In this document: positions 36,259-48,544 of the stretch, piece by piece
Numbering within the stretch: position 1 is the stretch's first letter
How the letters are laid out: every line of letters starts with the position of its first letter
Origin: Tetrastigma voinierianum
Taxonomy: Eukaryota > Streptophyta > Magnoliopsida > Vitales > Vitaceae
NCBI GenBank assembly: GCA_016808115.1
Contig: JAEQBH010000725.1
Location: 391,390-455,389 of the forward strand
Direction of reading: 5' to 3'
DNA length: 64,000 nucleotides
Made by a program: the position numbers and the translations under genes
The notes under the pieces: generated by a model
Databases searched by the model: none
What the model was told of the DNA's origin: nothing
Seen by the model: the letters and a program-made list of their open reading frames with translations, nothing else

Positions 36259-37309
36259 AGTTATACTTGTAGTTTAATTATTTCTCTTCTATGACTGAAA
36301 TGAATGTAAAGATTGCTACTGTTAGAATTTTCTCTGCCGAGATGAGATAATCTTGGAATACAGATTTGAATTAATTTTTATGGAATGACAGGAGTTATTG
36401 ATTTTATCTCAATTGTGTTTTTCATTTGATTGATGTCATATTGTCTATTGAATGAAGCTAATGAAAGTCAGTGATATCAGCTGGAAGAAGGGAGTTTATA
36501 AGGCTTTTATTCAGTGACATGTTGCAGAAAGTAGAATCTTTCTTTTACAAAATTTTTGTTTCTGTAAGCTTTTAAAATGATATCATCTCAAGTTTGATTC
36601 TTTTTGTTTGTTAATTCCCTCGCTTTTTGTTTGTCTTTGATAAATTGATGGTAACCTAACATGAAAAGGAGGGTCTTTTTGAAAACTAGTTATTCCAATA
36701 TCAATAATAACTTTCTGGTATAGAAAGTTTCCCACTACAGCTTTGTATCATGATTTACCCAGAAAAAGGGGATCCCAATACATCCACCAAAGAAAATTCA
36801 ATGCAATGTGGAAAATTCAAACTTAGGAAGCTATAGGAATTTAATTCATTGGGTGGGAGTACAATCATTAGACATGCCCCTTAATTTATGGTATGACATG
36901 GATTGGAGGTGGATCTTATCAGTTCAGATCGGTATCTTACTAACTCGAACTGAACCTATTGATTTCATGTTGGTATTAGACCTTCTTTAACCTACCTGTG
37001 CCTTGCCTTATCTGCAGTCTATGTGTGGATCATAGAACATTTTTATTTAATTTGAGATTTTTTTATTCTTCAAAAAAATTGGCTTAGTGAACAGGACAAA
37101 ACCTACTAAAGTTGCTAAGCTAACTACCTGCATTCATTCTTTTGAACAAGCATGGAAAACTTGCAAGCTTCTTTAGTCACTGAAGTTGAAAGCAAAATTT
37201 GTTGCATATATGGAGAAGATTTTCTTTTCATGGAAAATTTCATCAGTCCTTCCACCAGTTAGGCTTGAGAACTTTTGGTTTTCTGTTCAATCTTTGAAAT
37301 CCAAATTAC
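36259..37309. other. Intergenic DNA, no gene seen
   Basis: The 3' flank of the MADS gene followed by unremarkable sequence. A 60-codon plus-strand frame at 36,808-36,990 has no recognisable domain. Confidence 0.5.
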
Positions 37310-37590
37310 ATGGCAACTGCTCTGGCTTTGCGTTCTCTAGGCCATCGTCTTCTGCTTTTGCTATTGCTACAGTTGCAGTTAGTTTCAAATGATGCTCAAA
37401 TTTCCCAAAACTATACATTGGGCTCAGCCCTCATTGCAAGAGAGAATGATTCCTTTTGGGTATTTCATCGGGTGATTTTTTCTTTGATTCCAAATAGGTT
37501 GGAATTGGAGGTTTCTTGCTAGCTATTTGGTTTAACAGAATACCCGAAAAGACTATTTTGATTCTGGCAACCAGGATAATCTATGTCTGT
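37310..37590 (+). pseudogene. 5' fragment of a G-type lectin S-receptor-like kinase
   Basis: The frame opens with MATALAL, a leucine-rich signal-peptide core (LLLLLLLQLQL) and VSNDAQISQNYTLGSALIA, then RENDSFW. This is the N-terminal pattern of RLK1/LecRK3-type receptor kinases, whose mature ectodomain begins QxxxNxTLGSSLxA. After a frame change, GFLLAIWFNRIPEKTIL is readable to about 37,565. This matches the first B-lectin strands (GFLLAIWFNKIPEKTI is usual). The rest of the lectin, PAN, transmembrane and kinase parts are absent. I call it a truncated gene fragment. Such kinases occur in tandem clusters in woody eudicots. Confidence 0.7.
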
Positions 37591-37804
37591 AGTTTTGTTG
37601 AATTGGATTTTATGGAAAAAGATGTACGCTGATGAAATATTTACCTGAGCCATTTGCAGCATTCTGCTTTGGTTTTTCTTTTGGATGTGGCCTCATATGA
37701 GAAATTCAGTTCTTTCATTTCTGAAATGGATCTGAATCTAATAATAAGCAGTGTGTCCAAGTTATTTCTTTCAAACAATGATAATATTACTATACCTGAT
37801 GATT

Positions 37805-38015
37805 CTTATTCTTTTTAAGATAGAATTGAACCTTACTACTAAATGAGAAATCCTTATCCCTTTTTCCTCAAATGGCAACAATGTTTCTGGGTTCAACATT
37901 GACTAACGATTTGTTGTTTTCTTTTTGTTTTTATCATCTCCTGATCTGTTGTTATTGAAACCAAAGAGCCAACAACCTCAGCTACATTAATAAACCTTTG
38001 TCTCTACTGTTATTT
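37805..38015. repeat. Local duplication, copy 1 (pairs with 40,393-40,640)
   Basis: The two copies share CAA-TG-CAA-TTTCTGGGTTCAACATT, TTTGTTG-TTTCTTTTTGTTTTT, ATC-CCTGATCT-TTGTTATT and GAGCCAACAACCTCAGCT. They then share AT-AATAAACCTTTGTCT, in the same order and orientation. The 40.4-kb copy is slightly longer, with an extra CT-rich insert near 40,460. Confidence 0.8.
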
Positions 38016-38602
38016 TTTAGCATATCAGTGTTGCAATAAGAGCCTGATTTAGTTTCCCTAATGACTACTTAAGTAGTGGAAATTGGTATAAGCTTAGTAG
38101 TTTCCTCAGGCTTGACATGGACTGCCTTATGTGCAACCCTGGGATCTGATGCCCGGATTTTTTCATGTTGATCATGTTTACTTCTATAGCAGGGAAATTC
38201 TAAGGGAACCCCCAGGGAAATCTTTAACAAATGCAATATAATTTAATTATAAGTTTTCTTTTGAGCATGTTTTCAACTTCAGAATCTGTTCATCTTGCAA
38301 ATCATAATGAGCAGCCCAGAAACTCTTGTTTCCTGTTGGACAGAATTTCTTTCATACACAGTGAACAATCTTATTAGGCTGTCTTAACTCTTAAGAAGGA
38401 AAAAGAAAAAGGAAAAAATACAAACAGAAAACAACATCCATTACACGCTATCTAAAAACAAACACAGTGAACAATCATCCATTCCAACATGAACTAAGAG
38501 TTTAGGATGACATCTTTTGAGCCTGGAGAGCTCTGCCCTTCCAAAACTACTATGATTTCTTTCCTTAGATAAGAACAAAGTACACAAGGGAGCCATCCTC
38601 TT

Positions 38603-38748
38603 GACTTTCTTCCTTCTTGCCACAAAACTTCATCTCCCAGAACACCAAGACAATCTCTCAATATGTAGAATGAGGTAGAAACTAGGAAATTCTGAATGGG
38701 AAAAACAGAAACTCTAAAATAAATGAGATTATTCAATTTCTGTACCTT
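38603..38748. repeat. Local duplication, copy 2 (pairs with 33,370-33,512)
   Basis: Same-orientation partner of 33,370-33,512, sharing the GAATGGGAAAAACAGAAACT and CTAAAATAAATG words and the surrounding context. Confidence 0.75.
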
Positions 38749-39463
38749 TTCGTATAAGTTGCATAAATGGTCTAAGGTATGTATTTTTCTCAAATTGTTT
38801 CTTGCACAAAGAAACCAACATTAGATGATATCAGACAGATATCCTGCACACACAACTTGGAAAACTCTAACAAGAACAAAGGTGAACACGACACATAGTG
38901 AAGAACTTGAGAAGTCTTGATAGGCTGGATTCGAGACTAATTAATCAATTGTCTCCACAGTAACATGCTTGGAGTAAATGCAAATCAAAAGCTCCTTATA
39001 AAACTCAGATTATGATGACCAGGGCAGCACTCCTGACTATTGCAATCCATCCACACTTTCCTGTTAACTACTAAAGCATAAAAGGACAAGAACCTCAATT
39101 TCAAAGTCACCTCCCTTTTCACATTTTCAAGAACAGAATGAAATTTTGAAAAACATTTCCATCCTTTCTTTTAATTGTTGGCTAGATATTTATGTTAACT
39201 AATACTTAACATGGTCTAAGAGCTTTCAAAAGGTCTTGGCTTTTAAGGGGGAAGGAGTGATGTGGTGAAGTGTACCACTCACTATATGTGCATACTAGGA
39301 ATGTGTGGGATTTATCATGTGATAAAACATTGATGGTGTTGTTGTCTAATAATTTAAGCTTTTGAACTTAACAATTGGTTAAGGTTAGATGTGTTAATAA
39401 CATATATAGCAAGTATCTTGAAGATTTTATGTGAAGTATTTTCATGGTTAGATGTATAAATAA

Positions 39464-39629
39464 ACCTTGGGGGTAGCCCTTCACTGTCCTCAAAGCAACC
39501 CCCAATGGTCACCGGTTCGAGTCCCCCTACGCTACTGGAGGTTTACTCAAAGGCCAACTCGTGCATCCCGTAGATTAGTCCCCATTACTGCCGGTCCGAA
39601 CATCCACTAAGCATGAAAAAAAGCGTTGG
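39464..39629 (+). mobile_element. tRNA-derived SINE with perfect 13-bp target-site duplication
   Basis: The block is flanked by identical copies of GATGTATAAATAA (39,451-39,463 and 39,630-39,642). Inside is a pol III B-box-like GGTTCGAGTCC at 39,514-39,524 with an upstream A-box-like region. A T/C-rich body and a short A-run tail follow. At 166 bp and without coding capacity it fits a plant tRNA-derived SINE. The exact, sizeable duplication suggests a fairly recent insertion. Confidence 0.82.
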
Positions 39630-40021
39630 GATGTATAAATAACATGCATGACAAGTGTCTTACAAATTCTAGCATTTTAAATTTTCTACCAGTGTTAAAT
39701 ATATGCAATTTGTGAGAAAACTGATTCATCCTTTGTAATTTATGGCAGAAAATGAGACCTCTACAACTTTGCTTATCATTTTTATTTTATCTTCCTAATG
39801 TCCTTGTTTATTTTTTTCAGTTCTCCCCTTCTCTCTTTCTTTCTCGGTTAAATTATAGTATTATATTTTACATTTCCAAGTTTATTTTATTGAATAATCA
39901 GTAACTTACTAAAACTACTTTACCTTAAAACATAACTTTCCATTGAAGCACAATATTTAAGTTTGAGCTATTGATTTAACATTTGAAAAAAATAACTATA
40001 AGGAATGAAAAAAAAAAAAAA

Positions 40022-40078
40022 AAAGAAGGCCACCGAGGGGACTTGGAGGGGGCAGATTCGAGTCCCAGTGGGGATGAA
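40022..40078 (+). mobile_element. Short tRNA-like SINE fragment between A-runs
   Basis: A GC-rich insert of about 55 bases with the B-box-like GATTCGAGTCCCAG. It sits between two near-identical flanks, each reading GAATGAAAAAAAAAA (about 40,005-40,020 and 40,079-40,097). The duplicated flank looks like a target-site duplication made in an A-rich site. The unit is too short to be a full SINE. Confidence 0.45.
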
Positions 40079-40392
40079 GAATGAAAAAAAAAAAAAAACT
40101 ACGAGGAAGCAAGGAGTAGAATGGAGCTAGTTTAGACCTTCAAGAAGGTTGCAGACTGGTGAGAGTGATCAATGAACCAATTAAGGATACTAGATGCATT
40201 GAATGTTTTCTGATTGAGCAACAACACAAGAAGAGGGGAAGCTTTGAATAAAAAATTCCCTCTTATCATTTGCTAGTTTGTACAGGAGGCCTAGCTGATC
40301 CTTACAGAATCAAACACAGCCTTACAGAAAACATTTTTTTTAATTAGTTTTGGTAGCATCACCCTTCAAATACTTTTTTTTTTTTTTTTGTA

Positions 40393-40640
40393 GAACTTTC
40401 TGTTTTTGGATAGAACAGAACCTTGCTACTGTAATGATATGTTCTTTATTTCTTTCCTCCTCTGTCCTGTCCTCTCTTTCTTCTATCCTTTTTCCACAAA
40501 TGACAATATTTCTGGGTTCAACATTCACTAATTAAACATTTGTTGCTTTCTTTTTGTTTTTGTTATCACCTGATCTATTGTTATTTAAACTGCAGAGCCA
40601 ACAACCTCAGCTCCATCAATAAACCTTTGTCTACTGTGAA
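40393..40640. repeat. Local duplication, copy 2 (pairs with 37,805-38,015)
   Basis: Same-orientation partner of 37,805-38,015. Together with the 33.4/38.6-kb pair it indicates that this intergenic zone grew by local duplication. Confidence 0.8.
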
Positions 40641-40959
40641 CTACCTTATAAGGATGGCTTAAGAAGGTTTTTAGACAGATGCAAACCGAAAACAAAATCC
40701 ATTTCTCTTTTTAACCTTTTTTTTTTTTTTTTTTTTTGTGTTTTAGTGTTTTAGCTTTTAGAAAGTATAGATACAAATGAAAACTGTTTAAAAGTTTCAT
40801 CATTAAAACCTATCTTCTTCTTGTGATAAGTGGATCATTATATTGGTGCATTAATTATTGAACCACTATAAAAATCTCCTATTATTTTTTATTTATGTGT
40901 GTATGATTGTTTCATTGACAAAAGTAACGAAGAATTGGTTTCATTAGAAACCAACTTGG

Positions 40960-41105
40960 GCAAATACTGGTCTAAGTCTCGCTTAACTTAAAGCGTCACT
41001 TGCTCGAGTCCCTTTGCGCCATCGGCGCTCACCCAAACTATTTACTCACTTCATGGGATTGGGCTTGACGCGGCACACAAATTGGTCTAGACATCCACAG
41101 TTATC
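40960..41105 (+). mobile_element. tRNA-derived SINE, worn
   Basis: It carries a B-box-like GCTCGAGTCC at about 41,003-41,012. Its 3' part ends GGTCTAGACATCC, close to the GGTCCGAACATCC of the SINE at 39,464, so I place it in the same family. It is CpG-rich against AT-rich flanks. No clear target-site duplication was found. Confidence 0.5.
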
Positions 41106-41124
41106 AAAAAAAAATTATTTTCAG

Positions 41125-41215
41125 TTCTTGAGGTCTGGCTCAAATGGAAAAGAAGTGAGACGGGGTACGGGAGGTTATAGTCTTGAATCCTTGTAAGAAC
41201 ATAATACTATATAAT
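41125..41215 (+). mobile_element. Second tRNA-derived SINE-like unit
   Basis: An A-box-like GTCTGGCTCAAATGG (about 41,133-41,147) is followed at pol III spacing by a B-box-like GGTTATAGTCTTGAATCC (about 41,171-41,188). This is the promoter layout of tRNA-derived SINEs. It cannot be a functional tRNA gene because no cloverleaf is maintained. The ends are uncertain. Confidence 0.45.
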
Positions 41216-41488
41216 ATGCAAAAATAAAATAAAATAAGAATTCAAGAACATTGTTAACAGGTTTAGACATAAGAGCCCGCAAGGAAACTCATTATTCTAT
41301 GTGATTATTCAATGTATTTGTACACTAAAAAGCACTTCTATAAGTTTTTTTTATTTTATATATGTACAGATTAAGAACAAGAAAAGCAGTATCATATGAA
41401 GATGATGAGGAGGAAAAAAATGACTTCAATTCCCACAACAGTTTCCATAGCAAGAAAACCATGGAAATTAAGTTGCTCTTTCACACCT

Positions 41489-44400
41489 TCAGCTTCTGAG
41501 GAAGCTCCAAGGTCCCATTCCAGTCCCTATCCTGCAAACGAAGGAGCAGAAAATCGAAACTTTGTCGAAAATGATGTGTTAGATAGTTTGGCAAAGATGG
41601 AGTTACCTCAAAAATCCAGCAAATGCTCTCAATGTCATGTAGATGGTCAGTGCTAACGCCCAGATTCGACAAAGCCACAAAGTAGACGAGAGAATGAACA
41701 AGCACAAGATGCTGACTATGGCCACCAGAATCTTTTGAAGAAATAAGATTAATCTTGATTAGCCCATGAAGAAATATTTGTGTAATACTCAAGGAAGGGA
41801 TTAGACTTACCATAGAATATGCAGAGTATGCAAAATCAGATGCACCAAAGTTGACCCCATCAAAAACAAAGGCCAGAGAGTTGATAGGTTGAGTAAATGC
41901 AACAAACTGAAATGAAATCAAGGGATTATCACGAGTTAAAGGATAATGATAGAATTAAGAGGTGGGGATCTTGTGTTTTTTAGTCTGCAGTTGAGGGGAG
42001 ATACCGGAACGCCTATACTGATGAGATGGAGGACACTGGGGTCTTTTGTGAACAGTTTTGCTGCAAATGGCAATCCAATTCCAAGGATGGATGACAGCAC
42101 CAACCCCAGAACTAAGCCCAGCTGAAAAATAGGTCAAACACAAGATTTATGTGACAACGAAAAAGAAATTCGTGATTGTTCTTCTGTTGAAGGATGGTTA
42201 AAGAACCTGCAAAACTCTTGTTGCAGCAGCTGTGGCCTTGCTGTAGTCCTGATTAGCAAATGCACTAGCAAGTATGGCCTGAAAAGTTAAAGACCAGTGA
42301 AGTTCAAAGAAAGTGAGACTCGACAAATAAATTTGTCCAAGATGAGATTACATAAATATCTGCAATTCTAACCTGCCCAGCAACTGCCAAGCCATCAGCA
42401 AGAAGAGATGTTGCCAACCAAACCTGCAAGCAGGTGATCTGAATGCAGCCATGGATGTCGATCCCTGGCGTACAAGAAGATGCAGCTAGAGTCACACAGA
42501 ATGTCACAGCTATAACCTCATCATAGGAAACCTGGCATTTAGAGCACAAAAAGATTAATCAGTATGGTTTGATGTGGGAAATAGGTTCATTTCAACAATG
42601 ATGCTCCCAAAAGCAAGGATTTGAATTCAGCAATGACGAAATTTTTTAATTGTCACAGTTTGTGGGATATGCTGGATGCATCACAGTAACAGAGTTAAAT
42701 CCTCACCATTTTTCAGAAATCGACCAAATTGCAGAACTTTGACACTTGGAGGCAAGAGATCAACTTGTTGCATCAATTTCCAAAAGAGGATAATGGAAAT
42801 TATATACCTATAATGGTCATAAAAATGTGAAAACTATGAGAATATGCCAGTATAGTGCAAGACAAAGGAGGTGATGCTACTACAATTTAGCTTTTCGGCT
42901 GCAATTAGAGGAAACTTACTGAGATATAACATGGGCAATGGCTGCACCACTGACACCCAAATGGAAAACAAACATAAATATCGGATCTAAAATTATGTTT
43001 GTTATGTCTCCTGCCACTGAATAAAGGTAAACAATGGATTAAAGTCTAGCAAAAATCCTATTGCTAAATAAAAGCGGTTGAATATTCGTTCTATATGGCA
43101 TTTCATCCTCTCTACTTACCAGTGGCATAGAGAGGAGTTTTTGTATCCTTAAATCCACGGAAGACCCCTTGCATGGCTAATGATAGAAGAACAGCAGGAG
43201 CACCAAGTGACCTCAGAGTCAAGTATTCTTGTGCTGGGGTTAGCATAGGTGAATCCTATACGGAAAAGAAGCCCTTTACTGAATCATGATTAGAAACGGA
43301 CTAAATGAGAAAACTAAAAGAAAAAATGAAAAGAAGATGAAGAGGTGATTCTTGTTTTTCTGACAAAGGTACTACTACTCACAGAACGGACTCCCATGAA
43401 GTTCAATATAGGTTTCGCTCCAGAAATGAGAAATACAGCTTGGATGAGGCCAAGGATGCCACCAACAATCAGTGCTGCTGAGGCTGATGGGATATGCCTT
43501 TACGCCAAACTTTGGTTTATCATGACCAGCCACATGCATTTCTGGAACTGTATGGTCTCTCACCAGAACCTGAGAGAGAAGAAGCAGAAGATGACTATGA
43601 TTAAGTGATTACTGAGAATTTGAATGAACGCTCATGAGACCTTGCCAATACCTAAATAAAAGAGAGAAACAAGGAAAAGGAGTGAAAGGGCACCTTGGTA
43701 ACCTTCTTGGTTTCACTCATTTACTTATTGAGCTCATTTCCACACTTTGTTTTCTTCAGGTTCAGAGTTCAGTGTTCCAATAGTATCTTCTTCAGCAACA
43801 AAAGAGGTTGTGACACTGACAAGTGGGAATATCAGCATCCTTGATACTTACTGAACACAGCAATGGAAACTCCTACAGCAGCAAGTTCTACTGACCTATA
43901 TGGATTATGAGACAAATTGAATACCATGAGTGCTTTCAATTATCAAAAGAACAAATTAATGAATAATTCTATCCAAAAACCCATCACAGATATAAGTGCG
44001 TAGGTGGCTCAGAAGACAACATAAGCTATCTTATTGTTACCACTCATGTCGATCCAATTAGTGAGCTAGAAGTGCCTGAGGTACAAGACTTTGTGTGTGT
44101 AGTAGCTAGCAGAGAATCAACTCATAAGAGATAAATTTTAACTAACAAAAAGTCTGAAAATCTAGAAACAAGCATGGATAGAAAGAAATACTATATCATC
44201 AGAATTCATGGCACTGTATAAGAAGGAAGTGCATACCCACTGGTCGATGAACGCCAGTCAACCAGAGAAGCACAGGATCTGTCAGAGCCAGTGCTGCTGG
44301 AAATGCAATTCGGGCTACTTCTAACCCAAGCTCATCCATTTTGAAGACGAATCTACCCATTTATTTTAAGGAATCAAATGGAAAGTAGTTGTCAAACACA

Positions 44401-44957
44401 GAAAACTTGAGCATCAAATCAACTGTAGAATTTCTCAGAGTAAGGTATGCAACATACGTTTGAAGTAAAGACAAGTAATTCAACCAATTTTTCTTCTATC
44501 CTATTATGATTCTGGTTGTTAATTCACTACATGGAAATCACAGAAAACATCTTCTCTATGACCTTTTTTGAAACTTTATACTCAAATTGAGCAGAAAAGT
44601 CCATTGTTACCAAATGATTGCATCAAAAGAAAAGCAGAAACAAACTTTTGAACAAACATCTAAGCTTTCTTCACGAGACTTTTCAGAGAATTGGTAACCA
44701 CCCCATGGAAAGTTATGTAAGATTATTATCTTTGTAAAAATGTCAAGGTTAGTTGAATGGAGAATTTGACAAGAAATATGGGATTATAGATGTGTGATTC
44801 TAGACAATAAAATTTAATTAACATCATTAAAAAAATGAACCTTCTCAAATGGGGAATGCATTGAAAAATTGAAGTATTACCTTGCATCCTTAAAGAATAT
44901 GCAAAGGGGAATTCCCCTCCTACCAGGGGATGGACAGCAACCATCTTCCCCAGCCAT
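41489..44957 (-). CDS. MATE-family citrate transporter-like protein (DETOXIFICATION 42 type), 13 exons, frameshifted
   Basis: A plasma-membrane MATE protein of the FRD3/DTX42 (AtMATE) clade, which exports citrate for aluminium tolerance or iron transport. Exon 1 (44,881-44,957) reads MAGEDGCC...PLCIFFKDAR. Exon 2 (44,237-44,352) reads FVFKMDELGLEVARIAFPAA. Exons follow at about 43,740-43,895 (PVELAAVGVSIAVF), 43,383-43,569, 43,120-43,255, 42,920-43,010 (GDITNIILDPIF), 42,708-42,807, 42,374-42,534 (VWLATSLLADGLAVAGQ), 42,204-42,280 (AILASAFANQDYSKA), 41,990-42,124, 41,810-41,905 (NSLAFVFDGVNFGASDFAYS), 41,600-41,720 and 41,489-41,530. The last ends GTGMGPWSFLRS before TGA. Most boundaries show GT/AG. 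The 13-exon layout fits the clade. Small indels break exons 2, 3, 4, 8 and 12 while the protein stays recognisable throughout. The start is the ATG giving the family's usual hydrophilic N-terminus. DTX42 and FRD3 cannot be told apart with certainty; the FKMDELGLE motif favours DTX42. Confidence 0.9.
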
Positions 44958-46119
44958 ACTTGAGAATGCAAATCACCCTTTTGTGAGAAGACTCCAATGA
45001 GAAGTCTGTCTGCACAAAGCAGATTTAATCAAGCAAATGGTGCTGAAGGGAACCCGAAAAAAATCACTATTAAACGTTCATAACCTGCAACAATCCATCA
45101 TAATCATCATCATCCATTGAATACCCATTGCTTCAAATCATGGAAAAACAAATTTTAAAATCAAGAATATCCATGTCCATTAATAGCCAGAAGAGTACCC
45201 ACAGAGTTCTTATAAGATGACCCAATTAAAGAAATGGAAACCAGGAATCATTTTATTCACTTGACTAGCAAAACCAGTCCTATGACAGAATTATATCAGA
45301 CTTCCATCAAAGCAAGAGATTCAAACTTAAAATCCCAAAAGCAGGAAATGTAACTTTCTTTGAGGAAACAAAAAATTCAAACTCGGATGACTAGTATCAG
45401 CATTGAAAATTCAACACCCATAAAAGCAACAGCTTCAAATTCAAATCCCAGAAGAAAAATAAGTGCCTTCCCCAATCAGAAAACAGCCTAAAGAAACCGA
45501 AATCTGAAAACCAACCTCGTTATTCAACAACCTTGTATCAGATTACAGACCCCCCAACAAAATAACAGAACAAAATGATCAGCACAAGAGCTAAAAATTC
45601 AGCTGCCAGGGAGAGAAAATAAAAAAGAAGCATCATCATCTCCTCACTTTAACAAGAACGATCTGGTCTATAGCAGTCACCATATGATATGGTGGGTCCT
45701 CCATATTCCAGAAAGCTGTTTGGGGAGGGGTCAGCCCAGTGGAACCACTCACAAAAAACAGAGACATGTGTGTGTGTACCAGAATGAAGGAAAACACCCA
45801 AGAAATAAATTCGGCATCACTGACATTGTATACACAATTTTTGCCAAATGTCGCATTTCTCATTTTGAAGGCGGCGTTCAAAATCTTCTCTGATTCGGTG
45901 TGATTGGAGATGAGATTCTGGCATTCTGCAACTCAAGTCTTTCTGGCAAATTCCTTGAAAAATTATTGGTCCAAGTAAGGAAATCCATCATAATTTAACC
46001 ACATGGTTTCCAATCGGGGGAGTTCCGTTTTAGTGGGGTCGAATTTCTAGAGAATTCTAAGTTTTCGTTCCGGTTTCTTAGCAAACAAACACCAGCTTAC
46101 CTGTAGTCTCAGCCATACA
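44958..46119 (-). promoter_or_regulatory. Upstream region of the MATE gene
   Basis: About 1.16 kb between the MATE start codon and a copia element. It is likely to hold the 5' UTR and proximal promoter. No other gene is visible; frames near 45,640-45,890 have no domain. I see no confident TATA box or transcription start. The retroelement edge at 46,120 separates this part from the older upstream sequence, which resumes at 52,916. Confidence 0.5.
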
Positions 46120-46527
46120 TATTATGAAAGATATATATATATATACCAATATAAAGAAAAAAAAGTAATAGCATAAACCCAATTAAAGAAAATCCTAAAT
46201 ATACTCTAATATGCCCCTCAAGATGATGTGACATAAATAACATCAATCTTGTTATATAAGTAAAAAAGGCAAGACCAAGATAAAATTTGGTAAGTGCATT
46301 AGCAAGTTGATCACCAACGAGTACATAAACAAATACATGCCCGCATTTGATCGAATCAGTCACAAACAGTTAATCAATCGCAGCGTGTTTTATGCGAAAC
46401 GAATATAGGATTAAGAGAGAGATAAAAGCACCAAGGATGTCTAAGAATGTGGTGGGCTGCAACGATAATTGTGGCAAGAAGTTCGATAACAACGATTAAT
46501 TGCAGGGGCCACAACAAGAAATTTCAA

Positions 46528-47252
46528 TCAGAATGACACGTAGCCTCTGGGTGGGAAGAACGAGCAATAGTGCATCGCTTCTTTGCAACCCGGTGAAATT
46601 AGATTAGCACCAAGGAAAATGAAAAAAGCCATCGTGGAGGTACGATCATCTAGGTTACCAACCCAGTTAGCATAAGAGAAACCATGCAATGTTAGAGGAG
46701 GTCGGAATAAGCCATCACCAAGGATCTCGCACATTAAGATAACGGGGTTAGACGTTTAATCGCTCCCCAATGGTGTTCGGATGGTGCGTGCATAAACTGG
46801 GAGAATTTATTCACAACAAAGGAAATATCCGACCGAGTCATCCGGAGATGTTGAAGGCAACCAACCACCTGACAGTGCATGGTGGCAATGACCAACACAA
46901 TACCATCTTTAGCAGTCAAAGAAGTACCTACGACAAGCGGTATAGAGATAGGTTTAGAGCCTAACATTATTTTATCGTAAGATCAATAACATACTCTCGT
47001 TAAGATAGGAGAAGACTCGCTGGAGGCAAGCCAAGACTTCAACTCAATAGAAGAAAAATAGCATCCTAAGATCCTTTGTGGAGAATTTAGAGTTAAGTTG
47101 CCGAATAATAGTGTCGACAAGTGAGGGTCACTACCTGTAATAATCAAATCATCAACAAAAACCAGGAAATAGAGGAGAGCATTACCACAGGAGTAAACAA
47201 AGAGGGACGAATTCGCACGAGATGTGACAAAGCAGTAGAGAGAAAGCAGCAC
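46528..47252 (-). pseudogene. Reverse transcriptase and RNase H remnant of copia D
   Basis: Minus-strand frames carry FLVFVDDLIITGSD, the YVDD catalytic box with Tyr replaced by Phe, near 47,140. GSKPISIP and GCLQHLRMTRSDISFVVNKF of the connection region follow near 46,960-46,820. YANWVGNLDDRTSTMAF of RNase H is near 46,680. The order is collinear with intact copia polyproteins. Separate frames and stops show it is inactive. Confidence 0.85.
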
Positions 47253-48544
47253 GTATGGTTCTCACATCGTTTTTCCGTGGAACTTGTTTGAGACCATAAA
47301 TAAATTTCTCAGGTAACCGATAAACATGATGCGACAATCAGCGCTGGCATGCCCGTGGGTGGCTGCGCCATATACCGATATTCCTCCTCTTTGAGATGCC
47401 CATCGAGAAAGGCATTATTTACACTGGGTCAAGTCCCACTCGCGGATTGAGTGGGCCGTTAAGCATAGTACGAACGGGTGATGAGATTTATCACGGATCG
47501 AAGTTCCTGGCGAAAGTCAATGTCGACTATCGTGAAAGCTTTAACAATAAGGCGAGCTTTATACTATGTAATAGAGTCATCGGGGTTTTGTTTAATGCGA
47601 AACACTCATTTGTTGCCCACTATTTTGCCCCGTCTCGGGGGAACCAGAGCTCAAGTACTAATTTGAATGAGAGCATCATATTCTTCTTTCCCGCATCAAT
47701 TCGAACCTACTCGATCTCTCGAGAGCTGACGATAGTGCAAGGTTCAGAGTATAGTCAGAATTATGGTGGTGAGGCCATATTTCGGGTCGGCTCGAGTGGG
47801 ATGACATTTTTGTGAGTATGTTTGCATGGGATGATGGTTTAGCGGGGAGAGTGGAAACGGGTAAGGGGTCGTGGGGATCGAGGTGAGAAGGAGGGTGCTG
47901 TAATCTAACAGCTAAAGGTATGAGATAACTAACGGAATGGTGTCATGGGTCAATGGGATGGTGGTCGGGCGTAGAGGACAGTGGTGATTGGGGAAGAATC
48001 TCAACAGTCGTGGTGGTGAGGAACATGGGAGATGCAAAGCCTGGCCGGAGGACGAGCTGGGATGGATGATCCTGCGGGTGTCGGGATAGTAGCCCAGTGG
48101 AACGATGGCCGAGGGTAGAGTTTATGTCTACTACCGGTGTGGTGGAGGTAAGGGGAGACGCAAACGGGAAAACATTTTCCACAAACTTGATATGACGGAC
48201 ACAAATTTTATTGAGGATAAGGTCAAAACAGAGAAAGACACTTTGAGTGAGGGAGTAACCGAGAAAGACACGAGGACTGGATTTGGTATCGAGTTTGTGT
48301 GAAGAACAGGGACACAACCAAGGAAAACATAAACAACCAAAGACACGAGTTTAGGGGATGGCCAAGAGCTTCGCGAATAACTTTTCGTTAAGAACTAAGA
48401 AAGACCAACTTGTGCATTCTATTTATTAAATGTATAACATAGCTAAGGCGACGTCTTAAGGTGAAAGGGATGGACGCTTGATGCAGGAGAGTGAGATCCG
48501 TTTCAACAATATGCCGATGCCGACGATCAGAATACCCATTATGT

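Larger units (their letters stand above)
37591..39450. other. Intergenic DNA with duplicated blocks
   Basis: No gene is visible. The stretches 37,805-38,015 and 38,603-38,748 are partners of blocks at 40,393-40,640 and 33,370-33,512. Short frames have no domain signal. Confidence 0.5.

Noticed and set aside
39500..41200. Functional tRNA genes suggested by B-box words
   Set aside because: No cloverleaf, anticodon arm or acceptor pairing is kept; the target-site duplication and layout fit SINEs.
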